A stretch of DNA of 64,000 bases from Symbiodinium kawagutii (GCA_009767595.1 VSDK01000708.1:297516-361515); one strand, 5' to 3'; shown: positions 21,030-33,455, numbered from the stretch's first letter. Notes: generated from the sequence alone by a model not told the origin. Made by a program: numbers and translations.

Positions 21030-22740
21030 GTTGAAACCACCAACGAGATCATACCATGTAGAAAGGGTCGTTTTACCCCTTGATAGACCTTATTTTACCA
21101 GAGGGTAATCAACATCTATGCATTTTTCTTGGAATCATTGCTGTCCATCATACTTGATAATTGTTGGCTATTAAAGTTGGTCAAAGCAAATGTGAAGCAT
21201 CAATTATCAACCGCTGGTCAAGAATCATCAAGCATTTTTCGACACGAATGACGTTGTTAACAACTGTTCCTTAATCAACCCTGAATTCTCCATTGTTAAC
21301 TATTGTTGCCAATGGTTGATCCCGATCCAATCAAACCAGTTGCTGCTCAGCAATTATCCATGATGGTTTGTGAGCCGGTAGCGATCCTGAACTCTTGTTG
21401 CCAAAAATATGCGACGGTTGCAAACACCAACAAATGATCAATCATCAGCTTTGAATTTTCAATCATAAATCAGTTTGCGGTCGTCAATCATCCCTGCATG
21501 TCATCGTCATTGTTATCAACTTCTGACAGATCATCAATCATGAACAATTTGACTATTAACTTCGGTCCACCATTAGATTTCATGAATATTAACTATGGTC
21601 AACATCGGCCTGATAACATTTTATATCATTTTAGGAATCTTAACCAGATCATCATTATTCAGAGTCAAATTTGCTTCCCATAATCAACCAAGGCTTGAGC
21701 ATCAGTTAACCATCATCAACCATCGATTGCCGTGTGTGCAGCGTGGGGCCCAGCAGTTGTAAAGTTGGTCAATAGGCTGCTTTACTTTAATTTATTTTCC
21801 ACAGCTGTGAATTACCGCGGTCATAAACTAAGTTGACTCACTGGGGGGGTACCATTCTGTACAGGAGGTTTTGGGTGATTGTTGATGGTTGCGTGACCTA
21901 GTTATGTCCAACATGATTGCAAGTTGCCCAAGATATAAATTAGTTATCGCCAAAGGGCACCATCACCCCTCATCAACCATCATTAACCATCAATTAAACA
22001 TCAGTTCACCATCAATCGGCCTGCGCAAAGGCACCATCCAATCACATCCAATCATTAAACATTAACCATCACTACCCATCAACCAACATTGTAGCATCAG
22101 CTAACCAGCATTCAATCATCAGATGGCTCATACAGATTTACCACCACTGAAAGATCTGTTAATCATCACCGTCAATTGCCTTGTACAATGTTGTGCCCCC
22201 TAGATTGGCTTGTAAAGGTTGATCATCAATTAACGGTTAATCATCAGTCAATCATCAATTAAGCATGAATTAACTGTTTCCAACTATTATCAGCCACTAA
22301 ATCACAAGGTGTGCCTCCAACCACTGGCTTAATTTGGTTTACAACTAGTTTAACTGGAGTAAATTCTACCGGTCAACCATCCAATCATCGTTGAAAACCA
22401 TTAGTTTAGCCAATAGTAAGCCCAAACCAACAACTGGCCGTTTGGCTTTCAGGATCTATAGTCCCCACTTTGAACTACGTCGCCATGAGCCATCCAATCA
22501 CATCTAATCACAAGGCCATGTCTCAAAACCCTGTACCCCTGGCTCCCCCATCATGAACCATGGTTTTCCCTATGAAATTGTTGGTGGTTATCCCCCATGA
22601 AAGTTGGTTGATTAAAGCCTTGACCCATAGCCATATAGTTGGTATCTATCCGGCCCTATCATTGCTAGTTATCATCCCTTATTATTGACCATTAACCACC
22701 TATCATGGTTGGTTCAAGCCTTGACCCAGTTCGCCACAGT
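21030..22740. repeat. ATCAACCATC-rich spacer block
   Basis: Until about 21660 mixed ATCAATCATC and GATCATC words; from 21690 clear CATCAACCATC and AACCATCA repetition. A MITE-A copy is inserted at 22514. After about 22850 the bias is inverted. No gene is supportable. Confidence 0.6.
22514..22634 (-). mobile_element. MITE-A copy 3
   Basis: Starts GGCCATGTCTCAAAACCCTG and ends CCTTGACCCATAGCCATA. Same internal order as the copies at 15606 and 61141 (GTACCCCTGGCTCCCCCATCA, TTTTCCCTAT, GTTGGTGGTTATCCCCCA). About 120 bp. Confidence 0.8.
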
Positions 22741-22849
22741 TCGTTGTTGAAAGTTTCCGTGTCCCTTGGCCAAGTACGAACTCTGAGTTCACTCTAGGAG
22801 TCTTCGCCCTCACGAGACTCCAAGTCGCAGGTCAGATGGATCTGGGCGC

Positions 22850-23300
22850 AAGTGATGGTTGGGCCATGGTTGGTTGTTGGTTGATGGTGGTATGTTTCTA
22901 TGGACAGTGCTGGTTAATGGTTGATAAATGGTTAATGATCATGGTAGGTTCATGGTTGGTTGATGGTTGTTGGATAGTAGTTGGCTAGTGGTTGGTGAAT
23001 TGATGGTTTATAAGCTGGTTGTTGGTTGGTTGGCTGTTGGTTTGGAGGCGGGGATTCGCGGCTTGCCATACCAAGTCCTAGCCTTTTAAAGGGCCTTTCA
23101 AGGGGGAGCGATATATAGAACTACCAAGAGGGTTCTAAGCAACTGGTAGTGATGGTTGGTAAGTTGCTATGGACAGTGATGATGTTTAATGGTCGATTAG
23201 TAGTTGTTAATGGTGAATGTTGATGGTGGGTTGATGGTAGGTTCTTGGTTGGCTGATTCGTCGGTTGATGCTAGGTTGATGGTTGAGCCACTTGGTTCAT
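22850..23300. repeat. GGTTGGTTGATGG-rich spacer block
   Basis: TTGGTTGTTGGTTGATGGTGG, GGTTAATGG and TTGGTTGGTTGGC words dominate, opposite to the block before 22740. Between them lies a GC-richer patch (22745-22850, GACTCCAAGTCGCAGGTCAG) that may be a coding scrap. Confidence 0.7.
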
Positions 23301-23466
23301 TGCGAACCAGAGTCAACATGTATTTTTTGGTGTACCCATTGAAGATCATTGAAGTCTTTGTTCAGCCAATTATGATCAAATCGTCATCAAGAAAATCAGC
23401 CAACAAGTAGTTGAAGGTTTCGTTGCTTAGAAAGTTTCCTGGTAAGAAGAAATGCCAACCAACAAT

Positions 23467-23560
23467 TCAGCAGCTACCAAAGGTACAAGTTGGTGCATGA
23501 ACCCAAACTGCTCGCGCAGTTTAGCTTGGGAGCCGCGGCAACAACTCCGGCAGGAGCCTT
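23467..23560 (+). pseudogene. alveolin-like coding fragment 9 (short)
   Basis: Only IQQLPKVQVGA can be read before a TGA. LPKVQV fits the valine-proline word of the other fragments. It is too short to be convincing alone and is included because it shares strand and setting with the rest. Confidence 0.3.
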
Positions 23561-23592
23561 TTGCCAATGATTTTTCGTAGCTAAGACCCCAT

Positions 23593-23690
23593 TACTGGTT
23601 GGTGGTTCTAAACCTTTTTTTATCCCTAGTAGTTATTAACAATTGGTTGGTTGACGAATATTTTTCAAAGGGGTTGAAACCACCAACCAG
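23593..23690. mobile_element. MITE-C copy 2
   Basis: ACTGGTTGGTGGTTCTAAAC at the left is the inverse of the right end GGTTGAAACCACCAACCAG. Interior TATCCCTAGTAGTTATTAACAATTGGTTGG matches the copies at 41992 and 60723. 98 bp, no coding. Confidence 0.85.
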
Positions 23691-24005
23691 CATTAGTTTT
23701 TCTGACGTAAATTCCACATGCCTAAATTTGATCATTCCAATGGTAAACTATGGTTCATATTTATTTCAATGGTGGCAGTAATGAGGAATCATTCCAACTA
23801 TTGTTGTTAATGTCCTTCCAATTATCTCCAATAGAGATTAACTTTGCCTACATAGCCACTGCGATTGCTAGAGATATTCCAGTGATTAACTTAACTATTC
23901 CATTTGCATAAGCAATGTAAAAGCTAGTTTCTAAAATGCACCGATGTTCTAAACTACTCCAAGATTACTTATTGCAATGATAAGTTCATGATAAGCAACT
24001 CATTT

Positions 24006-24113
24006 GGTGGTTCCTCCTTAAGAAGGGAACCCCGCCAAATTGCTCTATATTTGAACCATTTTGGAAAAATAAACCAACCATAGCTATGGGGTCCCCCAGT
24101 TTCAGAAACCACC
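24006..24113. mobile_element. MITE-B copy 4
   Basis: TGGTGGTTCCTCCTTAAGAA with GGGAACCCCG at the left and GGGGTCCCCCAGTTTCAGAAACCACCA at the right are inverted relatives, as in the copies at 6531, 12593 and 19114. 108 bp. Confidence 0.65.
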
Positions 24114-25055
24114 AGGATGACCACACTATTCAAACAGTGTTGGATTGGAATGATCCATCAAACATTTGCAAACTGCAGTAACCAAAAAATGTTTGAATAC
24201 TTTTGTCTAACCAATCAAAACTGTTAAAATGGGAATGATTGGATGTAACCAAATTATGTTTGCAAACAACTGCTATAAGCAAACTATTCGCACAAATAAA
24301 CCAATCATCGCCAGTACAACTGCTGGATGACCCATCGTCATCCACCGCAGGCAGGGACCGCTGTGGCCATTTCCACCATCTCCACTTTGAAGTCTCCGTC
24401 CTTGCATAGAGCGCAGGAGCTGCGGGTAAGAGTTGAAGGCAGCTGATGAAGGCGTACGTTGATGGTGTTAATGGCTGAAGTTTACTGACGAATAGCGGTG
24501 ATATGGCTATGGGTCAGTAACCAACAACAGTGGGGGATACCAACAATTTCACAGGGAAAAGAATGGTACATGGTGGGGGAGCGACTGGAGCAGGTGTGTG
24601 ATTGCACGAGCCGGTGTGCTTCGATCGGTTGCTTCAGGCTGTGGATTAGGCGCACAATGGAAACCATACCGAAATGTATAGCCACCTTAAAACTTTGAAT
24701 CAGCACAGTAGCTGATACCTTATGATTGCTGTAAAACTGGTTGAAAGCAATGAGATAGCGCGGGTCCAAGACTGAGCATGTCCAAGATAGAAACTGGGTT
24801 CTCACCAGAATGGTTGGGACCCAATGGCAGAGTTCAACCCACCTATGCGCATTCATCAAACGTATCGCTACAGAGGCGACTAAATGGATCACCAAAGGAG
24901 TCCATTCACATTAGTGATTCGCCAGTTTGCTATGGATTTCAGTATGGTTGATAATCATTCACCAAAGATCAGGATTAATAAGCTGGTTTATCTGCGTTTT
25001 TTTTTTTCCCCAGCAGCGTAAGCTTATGGGGTCTTCAGCCCAGTTAAGCTCCGGT
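24114..25055. other. spacer with no supportable gene
   Basis: A partial MITE-A left end (TATGGCTATGGGTCAG and AACCAACAACAGTGGGGGAT) is at about 24500-24575. A GC-richer patch at 24340-24440 may be a coding scrap but has no motif. The minus open frame at 24482-24895 has no recognisable family and I do not call it. Confidence 0.45.
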
Positions 25056-25057
25056 GT

Positions 25058-25605
25058 GAGCCGGTGCAGCTTCCAGGCTCAGGTTCCGGAGGTTCCGAGA
25101 GGTTCTGGGAAGTTCCGGTGCAGTTGTCAGTGAAAGGTTCCGGAGGGTTTCGGAAGGTTCCGGGGAGTTCCGGAGCAGTTGCCAGGCAAGGTTCCGGAAG
25201 GTTCCGGAGGCTTCCGGTGCAGATGTCAGGCAAGGTTCCGAAAGGTTGCGGAGGGTTTCGGAAGGTTCCGGGGAGTTCCGGAGCAGTTGCTAGGCAAGGT
25301 TCCGGAAGATTCCGCAAGGTTCCAGAAGGTTCCGGGTTCCGAAAGGTTCTGCAGGGTTCCAGAAGGTTCCGGGGAGTTCCGGTGCAATTGGTGTAGATGT
25401 CAGGCAAGGTTCCGAAAGGTTCCGGAGGGTTTCGGAAGGTTCCGGGGAGCAGTTCCGGAAGGTGCCGGAGGCTTCCGGTGCAGATGTCACGGAGGGTTTC
25501 GGAAGGTTCCGGGGAGTTTCGGAGCAGTTGGCAGGCAAGGTTCCGGAAGGTTCCGGAGGCTTCCGGTGCAGATGTCAGGCAAGGTTCCGGGAGGTTGCTG
25601 GAGAT
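25058..25605. repeat. GGTTCCGGA minisatellite
   Basis: AAGGTTCCGGAAGGTTCCGG and variants, mixed with the longer words GGGGAGTTCCGG(A/T)GCAGTTG and CTTCCGGTGCAGATGTCAGGC, recur for about 550 bp. The higher-order unit is roughly 80-100 bp but irregular. All + frames are open through it (glycine/phenylalanine/valine/proline rich), which reflects the repeat rather than a gene. Confidence 0.9.
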
Positions 25606-26134
25606 GGGCAGTGGCTCTTGCTGTTGGGGATACCACCTTAGCTTATTTTTTTTCGATTTGTAATCATATTATATTCACATAATCATTTTTGCAATTTTTA
25701 AAACCATTGTTATCATCATTTTTATAGAATGCACTGTTGGTTCAGAATCATTCACCATATTCAATTAGTTACATACCATGTGAATCAATTAGTTCAATTA
25801 GTTACATTACCTAATCATTACATACAAAATCATTCACCAACATATGCATCAACCACACGAACCGCCGCCAGGACCTTCCTCCCATGGAACCCATCAGCAG
25901 TGTGAGCTGCCCCCAGTGTGGCCGTGCTCGTGTGTACCTTGGCGGCGCAGGGATGTCACTTTTTGAGAAACTGCCATAAATGATTAATAATGGCTACTAG
26001 CGGTAGGAAAATGAAGGGATCTATATGTGCAACTACGGTTGATAAGTTAGTTGATTTGGATTTATGATTTAACTATAACCCTGACGATCCATGTATGCCA
26101 TATTTGCATTCATGCCAATGATGATCCATAGAAC

Positions 26135-26208
26135 CAACATTGCATATGATGGTGAATTTTGATAACGTTCTCGAACCATGAGTCTCGAAGGGGTCTCGAA
26201 AGCTGTGC
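26135..26208 (+). repeat. module boundary repeat, copy 1
   Basis: GCATATGATGGTGAATTTTG then ACGTTCTCGAACC and GAGTCTCGAAGGGGTCTCGAA. The same words recur at 33592-33690 and 41128-41205. The three copies are about 7.5 kb apart and bracket the two exon-dense modules. Confidence 0.6.
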
Positions 26209-26837
26209 GCTGGCCTGATGGCTGTTGGCTCAGCACTTTATTCGCTTTGGTCATACTGTGCGATGGGGGGCGATGCTGCGAGCATCGGCTAACCGTCCGA
26301 GGCTTATTGTTTGCCAAGTTTGATTCGGACTTGGTCATCTTTGATTTGTTTATGAGATCGCCCCAGGCCACCGTTTCAAGAAGAATTCCAAGAAGAAGTA
26401 CCTACCGAGTTCATCTTTGGATGGTACCACCGCCCCTGCTGCACTTTCAACATGAATGTATAGATTGTACAACATACAGCTTCAAGTATTGTACAATTGT
26501 TCGTCAGCTCGATGATTGTCCAGAAAATGTGCACAGCTGTCTTTGAACGTGTTACAGTCCATCTATCACACCTGGCAGCATCTGGCAGCCATTTTTTTTG
26601 ATCAACCGCCTGTGGCAGTGGCTTGATACAACCATGCCGACGAAGGTCAGGAGTCGCACGGAGTTGTATTGTGCAAGTGCGGGCAATTTCGGTGTGAACT
26701 AAACTCATCATAATCCGAAAATGGTATACTGCTGATAAAATCCTATAAGGACATTGAAACTATTGTACGATATTTGGCTGTGGCATGCTTGGAGCTTCAA
26801 CAAATTGTACATCTCACTCGCTACTTGCCATTGCCAG

Positions 26838-29800
26838 GTGGAAAACCGAGGTAAAGATGAAGCCCGACAAAAGCTCGCTTACCAATTGCTTCATGGAGTG
26901 TTCCTTGACTGGTTGACAGCGAATGACGACCGGTTGTCGAAAATCCGTGAAGACAAGGACAGAATTTGCTTTTAAAGTTATTCTTCACATTCATTCATTG
27001 TTTGACGTTTAATCAAGTACTTTTCCAGGACAAAGATCTGATGGAATGTCCTGGTGATGGCATAAAGTCTGCTGAAGCGGCCGGGCCATGTAAACGCATT
27101 CACTTCAATCAAGTGAAGTTCAAATTTACTCGCACAACATAGCGGTTTGGTTCCAACTTGTGGAAGGTGGAGCAGAACTTCGAGTTCATGACCTACTACT
27201 TTTCTCAGTTTGGTGACGTTCAACCGCAAAATCTTTCGGTGTTCCAGGCGTGATATGGGATTCGTAGCCAGGTTACCATGACTTTGTATGCATACAGGAT
27301 CACGAGGGACATGTTATACAACATGTTCACTAGCAGAACCTCACCCCTTTAAAGGTTTGATTCTTTTGTGCAGCGAACGGCAGGACATCCTATATCGACT
27401 TTGTCGTACCTATGCGTTGTTCCCGGTTGGCACCAAGAAGAACGTTCAGAAGGCTCACCTTGTTTCTGTTGGATTTAAATACTAGTTATTCTATCAACAT
27501 GACAGTGGTTCATTAATAGATCATCAACGCTTCTGCCAGGATTGGGCACGTGACCAAGCCGGCACATGCAGAACGATGGTGGTCCACATGCTCCACTTGC
27601 ACAATATGAGTGAGACTTCCAGGAGAAACTTTTTGAGATGATTTCTAATCTTGATCTTTTTGATGCAGCACGTCCGAGGAGCAAAAGGATTATGTTTCTC
27701 AAAGGGCTGATTCGAAGGGTGTCCAAAGGCGAGGCAACTGAAATTATGATCGTGATCATAATTGAATTCAATTTTCAACCGACATATGTTGAAGATTAGG
27801 AAAATAATTTTTCTAGCTGCATTTCATCGCGCGGGTCAGGTACATCCACAGCTGAAGCAGCCGCGATTGCAGCACCTGTCGCGAACGAGGTGATACACGA
27901 TTGCACCATTGGTGGTGGGGCTGGGGTAGACACCAAACACCTTGATTGCTTATAACCAAACATGGCCATGGTAATACATAGTAGAGCCGAGATTATCATC
28001 ATGACACCAAACACATTGATTGCTTTCCGGATAGCTTGGTATAAAATCTTAAAGCGTAAAGAATTTCACAATTATTAGCGTCAGCAGCAACTCACAGGTG
28101 GACTTCGACTCCGGCTCTAGCAGCTGTGGTGCCAGGACCTCAAAGAATGGTATAGGTATCAGTGAAGTGTTTCTAAAAAACAAGCCTTTTCATCATCAAG
28201 GCATCAAAGGAATCCTTGGACGATGTCATCGTTATGGTCGGCAATGACACCGAACAGGCTCAGCTAAAAAGTAGCATGGTTAATTTCAGATTTGAATTAG
28301 ATCAGTCATAATGTGTAGGCATATTCTGCATAGTGCTGGAACAGGACCACCAGACCGTTGACACCATGGAAACCGTGCCCTTAGCTTTTGAGGCTGGCCA
28401 TTTCTCGATATTTGGGAACCCATTGCAATGGGCATGTGTATATCATTGGTCACGCAATGGCTCATCATATCAACCAGCCGTTCAGGAGCCCACGCTGAAT
28501 TCTGCTGTTGAAAGTGTGCATGATGAGTCCCTTCCTGTTCGACGTCAGGCCACTAAGGACAGCGTCCATATAAATTTATTTGGGAAGTTTATTTTTCAAT
28601 TGGTTGAGATTTTACAGCAATATCAGCCATAGTCTGACAGGCCCCCACCCCCAGCTGACAAGGACCGGAAGCCCTTGCTGCCTGGTGTACCAAACATCTG
28701 TTCAGGACTGCAGGCCTGGCAGCTGAATGCATTCATGACAGTACTTCATCAAAGCGTGCTTCCTGTCTTGGAGGCACAGGTGGACTCCATGATGAGTGAA
28801 AGTGGTGGTTCCAGCGAAGCACTACAAGCTATGGCCAAGGTAGTCTAGCGTATGTACATGCTTACCTTTTCAAAGTTTTGTTCACAACACGCTCAGACTA
28901 TTCCATGTGTTCGAACTCTCTGTGATTTAGCAAAACTTGTGTCATTACTAGCAACTGAGTATAGTCTTGCCAGGTTCGTCAAGCTGCCAAAGATGGACCG
29001 GCTGATGATGATGATGACAACAAAAAACCAAACAAGGGAAGGGGTCGCGGTAGAGGTAGAGGTAGGGGGCGGACTGACAAGCAACTACTTGAAAAAAAAC
29101 GTGAAGCAGATGACCAGGACAAGGAAGCACCTCAAACAAAGAAAGCCAAAAGCTCTGAACCAACAGGTGCAACTGAACAACAGGCTGGAAAAGATCCTAC
29201 ACCGCCAAGTGAGATCACAGAAGCAAAAGATCCCACACCAGCAAGTGATATTGCAGAAGCAAACGGTCCCACACCGCCAAGTGAGAACACGGAAGCAAAA
29301 GATTCCACACCTGATATCGCAGAAGCAAACGATCCCACACCAAGTGAGATCACAGAAGCAGCACCCACGGATGCTGATGAATCTGCCTCGGCACCGAAGC
29401 AAGATGCACCAGCTGCAAAAGCAAAACCAAAGCGCAAAGCAAAACCACAGCCAACGGAGGATGATGTTAAGCAAGCTTGGCTGGAACAGGAGTGCTGCTG
29501 ATATATTTTGTAAATGGCATGTGAAGGTTTTGACAACTTCGATAGTTTTTTTTCGATCAATTTTGAATTGGTAGGAGAAACTTCTGAAGGATGCAGGTGT
29601 TCCAGTGCCTCATGGATTTACCGGAGACAAGAAAAGTTTCACGCTGGTGATAGATGGTGAGTGCAGTTCTAGTCGTTCTCAGATTGGAGTGCTGTCAGAA
29701 CCTCAGCAGGTAAATACATCTTGCACTGTTTGTGAAACGTGAATCACATAATCATTTGGTTGGTGGTCGATAGTTGTTACATAAATTATGCTGAGGTGGT

Positions 29801-29990
29801 TCACCAAGATGTTCTATATCACAAAGGTCATCAACACGGTGGACGGGTACAACACCAACAAGAACGGAGGATGTACGATTTCTGTGGTAAAGCGGGGAGG
29901 GCTGAAAACAGCTTGGGAAGACGCGAAGCGAATCGCGGGTTGGGTTGCTTAAATTTTGGGTTCATTCTAGAAGGCACAGCCCTGGAATGA
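26838..29990 (+). CDS. module 1a: multi-exon gene, basic RGRG-rich protein of unknown function
   Basis: Short coding patches with AG|G starts: 26838-26970 (EARQKLAYQLLHGVFLDWLT), 27029-27250 (NLWKVEQNFEFMTYYFSQF, with an in-frame TAG at 27140-27142), 27370-27480 (SYIDFVVPMRCSRLAPRRTF), 28333-28560 (LAFEAGHFSIFGNPLQWACV), 28630-28839, 28974-29489, 29575-29709, 29799-29951. Three junctions are clean: intron 28840-28973 (GT-AG) joins ALQAMAK to VRQAAKDGPA, and intron 29490-29574 starts with GA, joining KQAWLEQ to EKLLKDAGVP. The large exon has an aspartate run, a GRGRGRGRGRGR tract and PTP/SEITEAKD repeats. The last exon reads DGYNTNKNGGCTISVVKRGG. I recognise the style as a repeated dinoflagellate family but can give no function. 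The TAG suggests at least partial decay. Confidence 0.55.
28630..28839 (+). CDS. exon of module 1a
   Basis: Open from after CCATAG to AAG|GTAGTC. It encodes PPPPADKDRKPLLPGVPNIC and later LHQSVLPVLEAQVDSMMSES, ending EALQAMAK. The GT donor at 28840 and the acceptor TTGCCAG|GTTCG at 28973 keep the frame. Confidence 0.6.
28974..29489 (+). CDS. largest exon of module 1a, GA-type donor
   Basis: About 172 open codons: VRQAAKDGPADDDDDNKKP, then GRGRGRGRGRGRTDKQLLEK, then four to five imperfect repeats of DPTPxSEITEAK, then a lysine/alanine-rich tail ending VKQAWLEQ. The exon ends at CAG|GAGTGC (29490), a GA donor, and resumes after TAG|GAGAAA at 29575 in phase 0. The whole is likely intrinsically disordered and nucleic-acid binding by composition, which is inference. 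The opposite-strand open frames here are shadows. Confidence 0.65.
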
Positions 29991-30554
29991 AATGGGGTCA
30001 TGATCATGTGCAAAAACACATGATGAACTGACCAATCATGCAGCTGAGGGCGAATATGTTTTTATTGATCGCACATTTAATTCAACAGTCGGACAATTGA
30101 TTCAGCTGCGTGTGGTCCCTCTAGTTCCAAAGTCCACCTGTGTGGATATTTCCTAGAAGCTGTAGATCGCTGATCGAGAGAAAAAGTTAACATGTCATTT
30201 TGCTTTTGAAGATGTTTGAAGCGAATGCTGCATATAGCATGTGCAAATCATATCTTTAACCTTTGGTGGTTCACTTTTCCAAGGATTTGGCTTTTAGGTG
30301 ACAGAACGCCGCTTATCGCGATGACTCCTGGAACACGACCCAATCATGGTGGGCTATGGCTTTCGGCTCGCGCCGTTGCAACATTGCTGATCTTGGGAGC
30401 TCCCACAGTATTGAACCATTGACTCAATTATTCTGAAACTATCTTTGACTTGGCTATGTTTGGTTAACGATAAGTAGCGCAGTATTTCAAGTCAAAGATA
30501 GCTTCATTCACAGTTTAGTTACAACCCATTTGTGTTTTATCTCTGGTCAAAAAT

Positions 30555-33455
30555 GCAGATTCCAAGCCATCTTCTCAGGATACACTTAGCTGATTATGTT
30601 GCTCAACACGCCGAGCTGGATAGTGGTGCTTCTGGAATCAAGTGGACCCGGGTCCATCCCTAAGTTTCTTCTGTGATGAGTTGGAGATCTACATATATTA
30701 ATGACCCTTGCTGACCTGCCATTTGAAGCAGGATCTCCACACCTTCGAAATATTTTCTGGGGAAGCAAGACTGACCAGCGCTTTTCGTTCTGACCTCAAG
30801 GTTTTCGATCAAGCGATGAAACATGATCAACCTATAATTTGTCATTGTGTTAAACGTGAAAATCTTCGCAATCATTGCAAATTTCACGAGGAAACAAAGG
30901 GCTAAAAGCGTTCTGAACTCAGATGCGATCTCGAGAACACATATAGCGTATCTAAATGTTAATAGTTTCGAGTCTCCATATTTTGATGAAACAGCGATAT
31001 AAAGTTTAATCCCAACAACATGATCATGATCGGCAATTGAATGAATCATCTTGGCCAATGAGGCAATGGTTCGATTATCTTCATCGAGGTGGTGATCACA
31101 ACAACTTCCTGACGGTTGAAGGCTTTATGGTATGTCTCCGTGATGTTCTACGTGTCAAACGGGGTGGACTAGTTTGGAGTGGCCATCCGTGTAACCCGTC
31201 TCTGAGTTGCAAAGCATCAGCAACACTTCTGAAATTAAATTGATTTCCATGACATCTGTTGATTACTTTACAATTGTTTTCGATGACGCTTTCAAATTAA
31301 GGTTTGTCTTCATGTCAACGGGGACCCACTGGCGCCATCTATGCATCATGGGTGATGACAGCAGCTGAACTGAATCAAGATGATGCACCACTGCCATGCT
31401 TTGTGTCTGAGGCGGTTCCAACTGCCATGTCATGGCTCACATCTGAGGCCAACCTCTAACACGATTTGGAAATACATGTGCTGCCCGTATGTCCCTCTTA
31501 CTGCTGGTATGTGTGGCTCTTCACATCCACTGGATTGTGGCTGGTCTTAATTCGAATTTAGTTTTGCAATTCTCAGAAAACATGGAGAAAACTACGCAGG
31601 TGTTTCTCAATCATGGCTTTTTGATGTTAGATAAAATCATCGATCATGATGAGTGGGTGTTCATTAGTTTTTGTTGACAATTCTTGACAGGCAACACCCA
31701 AGCCAAGATTTCCACCAGTCGCCTCCTGTCGATGTGAGGTCGAGCAGCCGGGCTCATCGCGTTTGATCGATATGCCTTATGTGCGGCACGTCGTGGACCA
31801 CACTCTCGTTGGTGGCACGTGGTTCAAAAGGTTGTGGCTTACATAAATTTAAATATGCAATTCAGTTTGTGTCTCATTTGTGAATCATCCTAGTTCTTGA
31901 TGTCACCACTCAGTTGGATGGGCCTATATGGATCTATGACTCCCAAGCCCAGCTATCTCTTTGGCACTCCGTGCGGCCCTTAAAAACTTGAACATGTAGA
32001 TCTATAGTTCAGTCTTCAAATTCTTGAGACAACTTCAACATAGTGCCATGTGTTAGGCGATGGCTAGCTCTTTTGGAAGACTACATGCCGAAGGAGATCA
32101 AGCAACAACTGAAGACTAAAGCTGATCAAGCTGGTGTTGAGATGGTTAAGAAGGTGGTTGATTCCGAAGGTCGTACCAGAGTGTTCTTAACTTAGCCTGC
32201 ATGTCAGTCAGCATCATGTACGTACATGCCGAGTTACATTTATCGTCCCAATGCTGCTGCTCGTGCTCAGGTGCGGCGGGGCTTCCTTGAAATCAAGCTC
32301 GGCTTATCCAGAGTGTTTCGCAAACTGGGTGGCTGAACAAGTGGTGAAGGATTGTTCTGTGGCTTGGTTGAAGAACCTGATGTGAGTTTGCTCAGAATAG
32401 TTTATTCTCTTTCGGATCTCCACTTGATTCCCCATATGGCTTTGGAACTTCCTGATGTTTCTTAGAATAATTAATTTATCATTTTTCTGGAAGATAGGAA
32501 CGAAGGGGGAGCGGCTGGCGTTGCGCCAGTCAGTTAGATGTACATTCAAAAATAGTTTAATAAAGTCAATCAGTCAGTCAGGAAATTAATAGATGTGGCT
32601 TTCCTGCGTGTGAACGGACAGTGTCCCCCAGGATCCACCAGAGCAGTTCCACAGCCCTTCTGATTGCTGGGCAACATGTGCTCCAACCGCTACTTGGCAG
32701 AAGGCACCGAAGCTACAAATTATCAGATGTGATATCTACGCATTGCAGGTTTGGAAACGATCGGAAATCTCATTTGTTATTTCCATTTTTGTTGAGGGCC
32801 CAGAACCTTTATATGATGAATTTTTATATGATGAATTTTCAACAGTTTCAGAGCTTTGAAAACCATCATTTTAACAGGTGCCCTTTTCTTGGCGTTTTTG
32901 GTCCCCAAAAAGAGAAAAAAGGGCACCTGTTAAAATCATAGTTTTTAAAGGGTCACAGAGACCTTCTGCAATCTCAGCAAACCTTAAGATCATACACCTA
33001 TAGCAATTTAGCAGCCCATTGATCTGAGGCAGCTCCCTTCGAATGGTCGCATGCCAACTTGGAAGAGTTCCGACTCTTCCTACAGAGTGAAATCGCAGCC
33101 GGACGTTTTGTGCCTGTTTCGGACTTGCCTCTTTAGGATTTCTTTTGCCACCAGCTTTGAAATGAATGTTTATATATTCATTTATGCAGAGCTAAAAATT
33201 GTTGGAAAACAGAACAAACAATGATTCTATAATCAACAATCATTCAACATCTCTGCTTCCATGCTGAAAGGCAGGCAGTCCGATAATTCAAACAAACGAT
33301 GCTGGAATCCCAGCTATTGCGTTTGCTATTGGTTTTCAGCAATGGTTTCTGAAAGGCAAGCCGTTCTGCACAGCTTGTTGTGTTTGGTTCACAACTACCC
33401 CATGACATGTAAAGTGCAAGGGTGTTTTGGCACACTCCTTGTTGATACAACCTGA
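30555..33455 (+). CDS. module 1b: multi-exon gene of the dinoflagellate FSG/EQPGSS family
   Basis: Coding patches in order: 30560-30660 (LADYVAQHAELDSGASGIKW), 30720-30830 (LHTFEIFSGEARLTSAFRSD), 31090-31195 (VCLRDVLRVKRGGLVWSGHP, then C), 31310-31360 (VCLHVNGDPLAPSMHHG), 31730-31835 (CEVEQPGSSRLIDMPYVRHV), 31915-31980 (WMGLYGSMTPKPSYLFGTP), 32090-32190 (MPKEIKQQLKTKADQAGVEM), 32228-32335 (SYIYRPNAAARAQVRRGFLE), 33025-33135 (FEWSHANLEEFRLFLQSEIA). The order FSG, GLVWxGHPC, EQPGSS, MGxYGSxTPKP is one I know from a large set of unnamed dinoflagellate proteins. It superficially resembles the FSG and PC motifs of cytosine-5 DNA methyltransferases, but I cannot prove that relation. Exon borders are only approximate, and several patches need frame changes. 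Confidence 0.5.

Noticed and set aside
24482..24895. 137-codon minus open frame
   Set aside because: No recognisable motif, starts inside a MITE-A remnant, no splice-like borders.
29085..29560. Minus-strand frames rich in Cys/Phe or Ala/Ser/Val
   Set aside because: Shadows of the repetitive DPTPxSEITEAK exon on the plus strand.
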